Of a DNA stretch of 64,000 nucleotides, positions 50,365 through 58,558 are shown one piece after another. This DNA comes from JABCPE02 sp963518955 (GTDB taxonomy: Bacteria > Bacteroidota > Bacteroidia > Flavobacteriales > Weeksellaceae): positions 1 to 64,000 of the forward strand of contig CAUQKI010000006.1 in the NCBI GenBank assembly GCA_963518955.1, read 5' to 3'. Positions within the stretch are counted from its first letter, which is position 1. The number at the start of each line of letters is the position of its first letter. Under the pieces are notes generated by a model, which saw only the letters and a list, made by a program, of their open reading frames with translations, was not told where the DNA came from and did no database searches. The position numbers and the translations under genes were made by a program.

Positions 50365-51478
50365 AATACCCTTTATGAATGTATCTTATCAATTTTATTC
50401 CTAAATCTGTCCAAACAATTTTAGAATTGGCATTTCTCTGAATATGTGAATCAGCTAAATTGATTTCATCTAAAATCAGCTCTATATTTGCGCCTTGAAT
50501 GTATGTAGAAAAGGCATCCCAGTTAAAATTATTTTTAGTGAGTTTCTTATAAACCAATTCATCGGCTCCATAATTTTGGATCAGAGCCAGACGGAACATT
50601 TCCAAACAATAATTCAAAAAATCCTTCTGTTTATCCCTATTCCACTCGGATATTGCGCGTGCCCAATGGATAATTTCCCGCAGAACGACTGGCTTTTTCT
50701 TCGCCTGAAAAGCATTTCTCACCCAAGTGATGAATAACTCCTCAAAATCATCATCTACTCCGCCTTTTTCTGCTATTTTTTGAGCAACATTAAAATTTCC
50801 CTGCGACTGATAGGCTATTTCTCTTGCCTGCTCTTCCGAGATTTCATAACGGCTGAGCAGTGCGTTTTGGATCTCTTCGTCCTCTATTCTTGAAACTTCT
50901 ATTATCTGGCAACGGGACAAAATGGTCTGTAAAATATTTTCTATACTATTGGTCAATAGGAAGATTTTTGTTTTTTCTGGTGGTTCTTCCAAAAACTTCA
51001 AAAATTTATTCGCTGCTGAAGGATTCATCTTATCTATCCCCCATACAATAAGGATTTTCGTTCCTCCTTCATAGCTTTTTAGGCTAAAAATTTTTCCCCA
51101 TTCCTCCACCTCATCTACAGAAATAAGTAACTGTTTATTCGCATCCAAAACCTCTCCCCAATCATGAATAGATGCATAAGGATTAGCCAAAATCATCTCC
51201 CGCCATTCATGGAAAAAGTTCTTACTCAGAGAATTATTATTTTTAGTAAAAACAGGAAAACTAAAGTGCAAATCAACATGGTTAAGCGTTTCCACCTTTG
51301 GAGCAGAATGTTCGTTCTCTCTTTTAAAAAGCTCCTGCACATAGGCTAAAACCAAAGGAAGCCCGCCATAGCCTTCCTCGCCTACAAATAACTGAGCGTG
51401 AGCCACTCGGTCTTTGTTGATGGAATCCTGGAGAATTTCTATCAGTTTTTTTTGTCCTATTATTTGAGTCCAATTCAT
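50363..51478 (-). CDS. holB: DNA polymerase III delta' subunit
   Basis: Clamp-loader subunit, 371 aa. The N-terminus reads WTQIIGQKKLIEILQDSI, the usual start of delta'. The segment KILIVWGIDKMNPSAANKFL, followed by KFLEEPPEKTKIFLLTNSIE and ILSRCQIIEVSRIEDEEIQ, is the SRC-containing sensor block of the clamp loader family. The P-loop is changed to GEEGYGGLPL, and no zinc-binding Cys set is present, so it is not expected to hydrolyse ATP. This is normal for delta' subunits. Confidence 0.92.
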   Translation of the reverse strand: MNWTQIIGQKKLIEILQDSINKDRVAHAQLFVGEEGYGGLPLVLAYVQELFKRENEHSAPKVETLNHVDLHFSFPVFTKNNNSLSKNFFHEWREMILANPYASIHDWGEVLDANKQLLISVDEVEEWGKIFSLKSYEGGTKILIVWGIDKMNPSAANKFLKFLEEPPEKTKIFLLTNSIENILQTILSRCQIIEVSRIEDEEIQNALLSRYEISEEQAREIAYQSQGNFNVAQKIAEKGGVDDDFEELFITWVRNAFQAKKKPVVLREIIHWARAISEWNRDKQKDFLNYCLEMFRLALIQNYGADELVYKKLTKNNFNWDAFSTYIQGANIELILDEINLADSHIQRNANSKIVWTDLGIKLIRYIHKGY

Positions 51479-51602
51479 AGCCCAAAGATAGTATTTTTGG
51501 AGGGAATTTTTCTATTTTAACAGAAATAACATATTTTAACATTAAATAAATTTTTGATTTTCATTATTAATTAAGATATTTGCAATATTTTAAAAATAAA
51601 GA

Positions 51603-52880
51603 ATGAAGAAAATTGTCGTTTCAATTTTTGTGGCAGCATTAGGTTCACATGCAGCAGCTCAGAATATCGGAAACTCTCCTTATGCAGCTTACGGAATCGG
51701 AGATATCAAATATGATAACTCGGTGGAAACTCGGTCTATGGGTGGGATTTCTACTGCTTATGTTTGGGATTTTAACAATCAATTTAATTTTCAAAACCCT
51801 GCAGCAAACCAGAATTTGGAAATCACTTCCCTAAGATTTCATGGGACTAACGAAAACCAATATTTCAAATCTGGATATAATGGGAATAAATATGGTAAAC
51901 ATTCCTCCTATCTTTCAGGAATTTCCTTAGCTTTTCCTCTTTCTAAAAAGGTAAAATTAGGGATAGGATATCAGCCATATAGTTCAAAAGATTACAGCAT
52001 TACACAGAGTACATCTCTACCAGATGGAACTGCTGGTGTCCAAAATTTCCATGGCGATGGCGGTATCAATCTTGTTCAGCTTGGAGTGGGATATTCCATT
52101 ACACCTAGTTTTTCAGTAGGTTTGTCCAATAATCTATATTTTGGGAGAATTTCTGATGTTCAGGAAACAGCCTATGAAAACACTACTTTGGTAAGCAATA
52201 TAGAAAACGAATCAAGTGTTACAAGTTTTAATTTCACATTAGGTTCTGTTTATCAGAAAAAACTTAAAAATAATAAAAAACTGACTTTAGGGGCTTCTTA
52301 TACTTTTGGGAATACTTCGAATTTTAAATCAACTTACACAAACAGTACCTATTATCTAAATGGGACTACTAAGTCTAATGAAGACATTGTAGCACAAGAA
52401 TCCAAAAATACAAACAACACTATTCCTCAGAAATTATCTCTCGGTGTAGGATTCGGGCACGATGCTAAATGGTTCGTTTCTGGGCAGTTTGACTACAAAA
52501 GCGGGAAAAATGCAGAGTCTTTACGCTCTCTGTCTTACAGCTATGACAATGCTTACAGAGTATCTGTAGGGGGCTGGTATCTTCCTAACTACAATAATTT
52601 TAGAAATTATTTTTCAAGAGTTACCTATCGTTATGGGGCTTTCTATGAAAAAGGTCATCTGAATGTACAAGGCACGAATATCAACCAATACGGGCTTTCA
52701 TTCGGAGCATCTTTCCCTTTCCAGAAAAGCAATATCAACAGGCTTAGTACCTTGGATTTAGGTATAGAATTAGGACAAAGAGGAACGGTTAAAAATAATT
52801 TAATCAGAGAAAATTTCTTGAATTTCACCATTGGTATAAACTTTGCCAACAAATGGTTTGAAAAACAATACTTTGACTAG
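51603..52880 (+). CDS. Outer-membrane beta-barrel protein (OmpP1/FadL-like)
   Basis: A 425-aa protein with a signal peptide (KIVVSIFVAALGSHAAAQ). The start of the mature part (NIGNSPYAAYGIGDI) and the run of amphipathic strands with Tyr/Phe ends are typical of Bacteroidota FadL/OmpP1-type barrels. The segment NPAANQNLEITSLRFHG resembles the N-terminal plug of this group. Substrate and function are not known. The next gene is lptC, 12 nt later, so both act in the outer-membrane context. Confidence 0.75.
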   Translation: MKKIVVSIFVAALGSHAAAQNIGNSPYAAYGIGDIKYDNSVETRSMGGISTAYVWDFNNQFNFQNPAANQNLEITSLRFHGTNENQYFKSGYNGNKYGKHSSYLSGISLAFPLSKKVKLGIGYQPYSSKDYSITQSTSLPDGTAGVQNFHGDGGINLVQLGVGYSITPSFSVGLSNNLYFGRISDVQETAYENTTLVSNIENESSVTSFNFTLGSVYQKKLKNNKKLTLGASYTFGNTSNFKSTYTNSTYYLNGTTKSNEDIVAQESKNTNNTIPQKLSLGVGFGHDAKWFVSGQFDYKSGKNAESLRSLSYSYDNAYRVSVGGWYLPNYNNFRNYFSRVTYRYGAFYEKGHLNVQGTNINQYGLSFGASFPFQKSNINRLSTLDLGIELGQRGTVKNNLIRENFLNFTIGINFANKWFEKQYFD

Positions 52881-52892
52881 TTTTTTCTTTTT

Positions 52893-53477
52893 ATGAAATT
52901 TCAAATGAATAAATACAAAAAAAATATAGTTGCTGTTTTTTCCGTAGCTATATTTTTTGTTTTGCATTCTTGTGAAGAAGACCTTACGGAGGTCAATAGG
53001 GACAAGAATAAAAATTTCCCTTCCAGAGTTATTTATAACTCAAACATTCTACAGAAAGATTCTGGTTTCGTGAAAATCAGATTCAAAGCACCTATTTTAG
53101 AGGAATATGAATTCATAGACACTCCATATATAGAAGCAAAAAAAGGGATTTATCTTGAATTTTATGACAAAAAAAATCCTGATGTTCCCGGCACTCTGAA
53201 AGCCAATTATGCTAAATTCATAGAAAAAAAAGAATATTATGAAGCCAAAGGCGGAGTAAAGGTGACCAATAGCGAGGGACAGACTTTCGTGATGAAATCT
53301 ATCTACTGGGACAAAAAAAATAAACAGATGTACACCAAAGATTCTGTTTTTATTTCTGATAAAGAAGGAAATGTCTTCGTGGCAGCGAATGGGATGGTTG
53401 CCAAAGACGATTTTACAGAATATACCTTCTACAACAACTCTGGTGAAATCAACCCAAAAAAAATGCCCGACAAATAG
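52893..53477 (+). CDS. lptC: LptC, LPS export periplasmic protein
   Basis: A 194-aa LptC-family protein with a lipoprotein-like signal (AVFSVAIFFVLHSC). The OstA/LptC beta-jellyroll repeats read GIYLEFYDKKNPDVPGTLKA, then YEAKGGVKVTNSEGQTFVMK, then KQMYTKDSVFISDKEG, which is the normal pattern of this family. It bridges the inner-membrane LptB2FG complex and the LptA/D chain in LPS transport. The start at 52893 or 52905 cannot be separated. A long terminator follows. Confidence 0.85.
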   Translation: MKFQMNKYKKNIVAVFSVAIFFVLHSCEEDLTEVNRDKNKNFPSRVIYNSNILQKDSGFVKIRFKAPILEEYEFIDTPYIEAKKGIYLEFYDKKNPDVPGTLKANYAKFIEKKEYYEAKGGVKVTNSEGQTFVMKSIYWDKKNKQMYTKDSVFISDKEGNVFVAANGMVAKDDFTEYTFYNNSGEINPKKMPDK

Positions 53478-53494
53478 GCTTTTTATAAAAATTA

Positions 53495-53533
53495 AAAATA
53501 AATCCTCTTCGTATGAAGAGGATTTATTTTATC
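53495..53533. terminator. Bidirectional terminator between lptC and cysN
   Basis: AAAATAAATCCTCTTC (53495-53510) and GAAGAGGATTTATTTT (53515-53530) form a perfect 16-bp stem with loop GTAT. Confidence 0.85.
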
Positions 53534-53547
53534 TGGTTTGAAGTATT

Positions 53548-54789
53548 TTATTTAAATAAAACTGCTCCCACCGTCACAAAACTAGTCTGGTCTATCAAGA
53601 TAGCACTTCCATTTTCACGGATGTTTTGATAGCTGTCGTAGCTCAGCGGTGCAGAGGTTTTTAGTAGAACTTCCACTACCTCATTTAGTCCTGCATTGGC
53701 TGGGTTCATCTCCTTTTCAAGGGTATTTACATCCAGTCGGTATCGGATTTCTTTCACCATAGCGATTACGGTTTTGCTGTTATGCTGAAGCAGGTATTTA
53801 GTCCCGATAGTCAAAGGTTTTTCATCCATCCAGCACACAAGCGCCTCGATGTCTTGACCAGTTTTCAACAAACTATCTTCTTTCGCTATCAAGTCTCCTC
53901 GGCTGATGTCTATATCATCCGCCAGATGAAGCACGGCACTCTGTGGAGCGAAACATTCCTGGACCTCCTTACCGCCGACTTCTATAGCTTTTATGGTAGT
54001 TTCTATGTTAGAAGGATAGATTTTCACCTTGTCATTTACCGCGAAAACTCCGCTTTCCACTTTCCCTGCATAACCTCTGTAATCATGAAGTTCATCCACC
54101 TGCGGACGAAGAACCAGCTGCACTGGGAACCTTCCATTCACATGATTTAGGGAAGTCTGAAGCTCTACCGTTTCCAAAAGATTTAGCAACGCAGAGCCTT
54201 TATACCAAGGCATTTTTTCGGATTTATCTACCACATTGTCACCATCCTTCGCACTGATAGGAATGAATTTAACATCCTTTAAAGCTAATGAATTGGCAAC
54301 TTTTTCATATTCTTTTACAATCTCGTTGAACTTTTCTTCGGAATAATCCACCAAGTCCATTTTATTTATCGCCACCACTACATGTGGAATGTTCAAGAGT
54401 GAAGCAATGATAGAGTGTCTTTTCGTTTGCTCTATCACGCCATTTCTAGCATCCACCAAGATGATAATCAAATCTGCATTAGACGCTCCTGTCACCATGT
54501 TTCGTGTGTACTGGATATGCCCTGGCGCATCAGCGATGATGAATTTTCTCTTCGGTGTAGAGAAATATTTATACGCCACATCGATGGTTATTCCTTGCTC
54601 TCTTTCTGCACGAAGTCCATCAGTCAAAAGAGCTAAATCCACCTCTCCATCCTCACGATTTTTGGTGCTTCTTTCGATGGCTTCCAGCTGGTCTACTAGT
54701 ATATTTTTGCTGTCGTAGAGAAGTCTTCCAATGAGGGTACTTTTTCCGTCATCTACACTTCCTGCCGTTAAAAATCTTAATATATCCAT
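53548..54789 (-). CDS. cysN: Sulfate adenylyltransferase subunit 1 (GTPase)
   Basis: GTP-hydrolysing subunit of ATP sulfurylase, 413 aa from the ATG at 54789. The G1 motif is GSVDDGKSTLIGRLL (about residues 10-24), the G3 motif IADAPGHIQYTRNMVTGAS, and the G4 motif NKMD. The remaining beta-barrel domains are EF-Tu-like. No APS kinase (CysC) fusion is present, as the length ends at about 413 aa. It follows cysD on the same strand with a 20-nt gap. Confidence 0.95.
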   Translation of the reverse strand: MDILRFLTAGSVDDGKSTLIGRLLYDSKNILVDQLEAIERSTKNREDGEVDLALLTDGLRAEREQGITIDVAYKYFSTPKRKFIIADAPGHIQYTRNMVTGASNADLIIILVDARNGVIEQTKRHSIIASLLNIPHVVVAINKMDLVDYSEEKFNEIVKEYEKVANSLALKDVKFIPISAKDGDNVVDKSEKMPWYKGSALLNLLETVELQTSLNHVNGRFPVQLVLRPQVDELHDYRGYAGKVESGVFAVNDKVKIYPSNIETTIKAIEVGGKEVQECFAPQSAVLHLADDIDISRGDLIAKEDSLLKTGQDIEALVCWMDEKPLTIGTKYLLQHNSKTVIAMVKEIRYRLDVNTLEKEMNPANAGLNEVVEVLLKTSAPLSYDSYQNIRENGSAILIDQTSFVTVGAVLFK

Positions 54790-54809
54790 TTTTATTAAAT
54801 CCAAAAAAG

Positions 54810-55721
54810 TTAAAAATACCCGTTTTTCTTTCTGTCCTCCATTGCCGCTTCTGATATTTTATCATCGATACGCGTTTCTCCTCTTTCGCTGGTACGAGTT
54901 GCTGTAATTTCGTTGATGATATCATCTATGATATAAGCCTCAGACTCCACTGCCGCAGTACAAGTCATATCTCCCACGGTACGATAGCGAACTTTCTTCT
55001 TCAGAATCACATCATTTTCATCAATCTGGATATATGGAGAAACTGCTATCAGCTGTCCTTGGTGGTCTATCACTTCTCTTTCGTGAGAGAAATAAACCGA
55101 AGGAAGTTCTATTCTTTCTCGGCGAATATAGTTCCAAACATCCAGCTCTGTCCAGTTGCTGATAGGGAAAACACGCACATTTTCTCCTTTGTGGATTTTT
55201 CCGTTATAAGTATGCCATAATTCTGGGCGCTGAAGTTTTGGATCCCAGCCTCCGAAATCATCTCGAACAGAGAAAATTCTTTCCTTAGCTCTAGCTTTTT
55301 CCTCATCACGGCGCGCTCCTCCGATACAAGCATCAAACTCAAATTCTTCTATTGTATCCAAAAGTGTATAACTTTGCAATGCATTTCTGCTGGCAAATTT
55401 TCCCTTTGGCTCGGTAAGTCCTTTGCTTTTTATCGTATCTTCTACTTTTCTGACAATAAGTTTCTCGCCTAATTTCTTTACTAAATTATCACGAAATTCA
55501 AGTGCTTCAGGGAAATTATGCCCTGTATCAATATGCACTAGTGGAAATGGAAATTTGCATGGACGAAAAGCCTTTAAAGCCAAATGTACCAAGACTATAG
55601 AGTCCTTACCTCCACTGAATAATAATGCAGGTTTCTCAAACTGTCCCGCCACTTCACGAAATATATGAATCGACTCAGATTCTAACTGGTCGAGATAATC
55701 TAAAGTCCTATCTTTATTCAT
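54810..55721 (-). CDS. cysD: Sulfate adenylyltransferase subunit 2
   Basis: Small catalytic subunit of ATP sulfurylase, 303 aa. The PP-loop is LFSGGKDSIVLVHLA (S36-S41). The following RRDEEKARAKERIF and WTELDVWNYIRRERIELP blocks are the conserved PAPS-reductase-type signature. It makes APS from ATP and sulfate together with CysN. It lies between the orphan Cys-rich gene and cysN. Confidence 0.96.
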   Translation of the reverse strand: MNKDRTLDYLDQLESESIHIFREVAGQFEKPALLFSGGKDSIVLVHLALKAFRPCKFPFPLVHIDTGHNFPEALEFRDNLVKKLGEKLIVRKVEDTIKSKGLTEPKGKFASRNALQSYTLLDTIEEFEFDACIGGARRDEEKARAKERIFSVRDDFGGWDPKLQRPELWHTYNGKIHKGENVRVFPISNWTELDVWNYIRRERIELPSVYFSHEREVIDHQGQLIAVSPYIQIDENDVILKKKVRYRTVGDMTCTAAVESEAYIIDDIINEITATRTSERGETRIDDKISEAAMEDRKKNGYF

Positions 55722-55741
55722 TTTTAATCTCTATAATGATT

Positions 55742-56107
55742 TTATTTATATTCTATTTCTATTCTTTCAGTTTCAAAAACAACAGCCCAAGGCATCCAGC
55801 AATCCGAATATTCCGTGGCTATTTCATGCCCATTCGCACACATTCTATTAACCTTAGAACCATCCAATCCACAGCAGCCACTCAGACTATTTTTAGTATG
55901 ATAAATGGAATTAACCAAATCATTCTTATTGATAATGATTTGTCCTATGTCTACATTCCAATCCACACCATCATTCTTTTTATAAAATCCTCGCGGTAAA
56001 TAGTTTGTCTCATCTTCCAAACTGCAAACAAAATCCTTTGGCAACTCCTTTAAACAAGGTGTTAAAATGATTCCGCATTCTGCACATTTGATGACTATTT
56101 CGCTCAT
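55742..56107 (-). CDS. Hypothetical protein with Cys motifs, inside the sulfate operon
   Basis: A 121-aa protein with a CAECG N-terminal motif (C8, C11) and a second group GCCGLDGSKVNRMCANGHE, which could bind a metal or cluster. The end SDCWMPWAVVF resembles a small uncharacterised family of bacterial proteins (GCCG...N..C..G.E...SDCW). The function is unknown. It lies between cysH and cysD (6 and 20 nt), so it is translated with the sulfate-assimilation genes. The Cys pattern may be structural rather than redox-active (inference). Confidence 0.65.
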   Translation of the reverse strand: MSEIVIKCAECGIILTPCLKELPKDFVCSLEDETNYLPRGFYKKNDGVDWNVDIGQIIINKNDLVNSIYHTKNSLSGCCGLDGSKVNRMCANGHEIATEYSDCWMPWAVVFETERIEIEYK

Positions 56108-56113
56108 TAGGCT

Positions 56114-56827
56114 TTACTTTTTTTCTTCATTCCAGTGCAGTCCGCACTCTTTTTTTTCTTCATTTTCCCACCACCAGCGTCCTGCTCGGATATCTTCGCC
56201 TTCTTTTATTGGGCGTGTCATCGGCTGGTCGCCTATACTTACATAGCCCTGCTCGTGGAGTGGATTGTAAGGGATTTGGTGTTCTTTCAAAAAGGGTAAA
56301 AGTTCTCCAGTTTTCCAATGCAATAGAGGATGAAACTTGACGATTTTATTCCCTTCATCCCATTCCACCATCGGTATCTGCTGTCTGTGTGGAGACTGCT
56401 CCGCTCTGATTCCTGTAATCCAGACTTCATACCCTTCCAAAGCTCTTTTCAGAGGTTCCACTTTTTTTATGTAATCATGCTCTTTTCTCAGCTCTACAGA
56501 TTTGTAAAATCCATTAACTCCATGCTTTCTCACATATTCCTCTATTCTATGATTATCAGCATAATAAGCTGGAATGAGCACATTGTACTTTTCATTGGTA
56601 TTTACCCAAGTGTCATAGGTTTCATAGAACATACGCCCTGTGTCTATCGTGAAAATATCTATCGGAAGATTATTCTTAAAAATATAATCTGTGATTATCT
56701 GGTCTTCCATACCAAAACTCGTAGAAAAAACTACTTTTTTAGGAAATTTTTCAACCAACAAAGCCAAAGCCTCTTCTATGGGTAATTGTGGTAATATATT
56801 GGATAATTCTTCTACCTTCATAAACAT
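56114..56827 (-). CDS. cysH: Phosphoadenylyl-sulfate / adenylyl-sulfate reductase
   Basis: PAPS/APS reductase, 237 aa, producing sulfite. The PP-loop-like nucleotide site reads VVFSTSFGMEDQIITDYI (about residues 31-48). The conserved segment GIRAEQSPHRQQIPMVEWDE follows. The catalytic Cys is in the C-terminal ECGLH motif (residues 227-231). No pair of adjacent CC motifs typical of APS-type 4Fe-4S enzymes is obvious, so a PAPS-type enzyme is possible. It begins the minus-strand sulfate operon cysH-orphan-cysD-cysN. Confidence 0.92.
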   Translation of the reverse strand: MFMKVEELSNILPQLPIEEALALLVEKFPKKVVFSTSFGMEDQIITDYIFKNNLPIDIFTIDTGRMFYETYDTWVNTNEKYNVLIPAYYADNHRIEEYVRKHGVNGFYKSVELRKEHDYIKKVEPLKRALEGYEVWITGIRAEQSPHRQQIPMVEWDEGNKIVKFHPLLHWKTGELLPFLKEHQIPYNPLHEQGYVSIGDQPMTRPIKEGEDIRAGRWWWENEEKKECGLHWNEEKK

Positions 56828-56905
56828 TTATTTATCGTGCAAAATTAAAAAACTTTATAGATAACGCCCCAAGATAGCAAAAAATTATTAGTCTGACAAA
56901 TTAAA

Positions 56906-57592
56906 TCAAACATATGATTTTTCCCTTTTTAAATCTGTGATGAGCATCGGATTGTCTTCTCTCATTTTATTGACAAGCTCCTCTACTCTGCTGGTTTTCG
57001 GGTCTTCCCAAAGCCAGTCCAATTCCTCTTGAGTAATGCCCACCATCTGCAAAAAGGCAACCTCTCCATTAGGCGTTTCTATCGTACCGAGCTGTGGGTC
57101 AGGCGCAAAGACCATCCCTACCAATTTAGTATCACACTCCAAGCGAATAGGTCCATTGGCTGGAATAAAATGATAGGCTTCAAACCATTTTTTGCTTTCA
57201 AATACATAGCGAGCCAAATTCTGCATCATATTCATCGCCCAATAGGGCTCATTTTTAGCTCCATCCGAATCCTTATCTGCTTCAAAAGGAACTACACGAA
57301 AAGTAAACTCAAAGCCCCATCCACTAAATTCATTTTCAGCACTTTCAGGCGAATAATATAAGTCACTCATCCCATATGACACTACATGCCGATGAAAAAT
57401 TTGCTCCTCATTATCATAAATACTAATGCCATCAAGCGGGTCTTCCCCTCCGAGCATATGTTTTAAAACAGGTCCATAATGGCGAGGCTCCTGCTCTGGA
57501 TAAACCTTCAATAAAGCCTCATCTATAGCATCCCAGCCTACTGAATCAGTTTCTTCAAATTTTGCTTTGTATTGCTCTTCTGTGTATCTCAT
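56906..57592 (-). CDS. Suppressor of fused (Sufu) domain protein
   Basis: A 228-aa Sufu-family protein. The conserved parts are HRHVVSYGMSDLYYS and GWGFEFTFRVVPF, followed by WAMNMMQNLARYVFESKKWF, AYHFIPANGPI and LGTIETPNGEVAFLQMVGIT, and GITQEELDW near the end. In bacteria such proteins often act as immunity or envelope-stress factors, but no role is known for this member. It lies between cysH and rsgA and is transcribed with the same strand. Confidence 0.85.
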   Translation of the reverse strand: MRYTEEQYKAKFEETDSVGWDAIDEALLKVYPEQEPRHYGPVLKHMLGGEDPLDGISIYDNEEQIFHRHVVSYGMSDLYYSPESAENEFSGWGFEFTFRVVPFEADKDSDGAKNEPYWAMNMMQNLARYVFESKKWFEAYHFIPANGPIRLECDTKLVGMVFAPDPQLGTIETPNGEVAFLQMVGITQEELDWLWEDPKTSRVEELVNKMREDNPMLITDLKREKSYV

Positions 57593-57614
57593 TTTTTTTA
57601 ATTTTAATTTATGA

Positions 57615-58538
57615 TTAGTTATTTTCTTCTGCTTCCTCCATTAATTTTAAATAAGTCAAATATCTCGATTCCAAAATTTCCCCTTCCTCTAATTGGACTA
57701 TAACGGAGCATTTTGGTTCATTGATATGCAGACAGTTATGAAATTTACAATTTTTCCCTTCCTCAAATATCTCTGGAAAAAAATGCTGAATTTCCTCTTT
57801 TTCTATATCCACCATCGCAAACTCTCGCACTCCTGGCGTGTCAATAACACTTCCGCCAAAACTCCAAAAATGCATCTGCGCAAAAGTAGTCGTATGCTTC
57901 CCTTTGAGGTGCGCCTCCGATATTTCGCCTGTTTTCAAATCAAGTGTTGGTTCCAGTGTATTCACCAATGTAGATTTTCCACTTCCTGAGTGACCAAAAA
58001 ACACCGAAACTTTATCTTTCAAAAGTGTTTTCAAGGTTTCTATATTTTCGCCTGAAACAGAAGAAATTCTCAAAGTTTCGTAGCCTATATTCTGATAAAG
58101 CTGCTGGAGGGCTGCCAAAAGTTCCAATTCTTCAGCATTAAGGGTATCTATTTTATTAAATAAAATCAAAGGCTGGATATTATAAGCCTCACAGCACACC
58201 AAAAAACGATCCAAAAAGCCGAGCGAAGTTTCAGGGAATTTTAGTGTGAAAATAAAACACGCCGTGTCTATATTAGAAGCGATAATGTGGGCTTCCTTGG
58301 AAAGATTGACCGATTTTCGGATGAGATAATTTTTCCTTGGTTCTATCTTTGTAATCCACGCAACATCAGAACTTTCCAGCTCAAATTCCACAAAATCTCC
58401 TACCGCCAGCGGATTGGTAAGCCTTGTTTTCAGGAGTTTAAATTTCCCTCGTATTCTCGCCTCGTAGATGGTGTTTGTCGCAGTTTCCTGCACTTGGTAC
58501 CAGCTGCCTGTTGATTTTATAATTAGTCCTTTTTTCAA
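57615..58538 (-). CDS. rsgA: Ribosome small subunit-dependent GTPase A
   Basis: Circularly permuted GTPase acting in late 30S assembly, 307 aa. The N-terminal OB fold is followed by FNKID (G4), then SVSGEN (G5), then GHSGSGKSTLVNTL (G1), then TTTFAQMHF and DTPGVREFA (G3). The C-terminal zinc segment is CKFHNCLHINEPKCSV. The order G4-G5-G1-G3 is diagnostic for RsgA. It starts 20 nt before the dnaX tail stop, so the genes are close. Confidence 0.95.
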   Translation of the reverse strand: MKKGLIIKSTGSWYQVQETATNTIYEARIRGKFKLLKTRLTNPLAVGDFVEFELESSDVAWITKIEPRKNYLIRKSVNLSKEAHIIASNIDTACFIFTLKFPETSLGFLDRFLVCCEAYNIQPLILFNKIDTLNAEELELLAALQQLYQNIGYETLRISSVSGENIETLKTLLKDKVSVFFGHSGSGKSTLVNTLEPTLDLKTGEISEAHLKGKHTTTFAQMHFWSFGGSVIDTPGVREFAMVDIEKEEIQHFFPEIFEEGKNCKFHNCLHINEPKCSVIVQLEEGEILESRYLTYLKLMEEAEENN

Positions 58539-58558
58539 GAAAATATTTTTTAGTTTTT

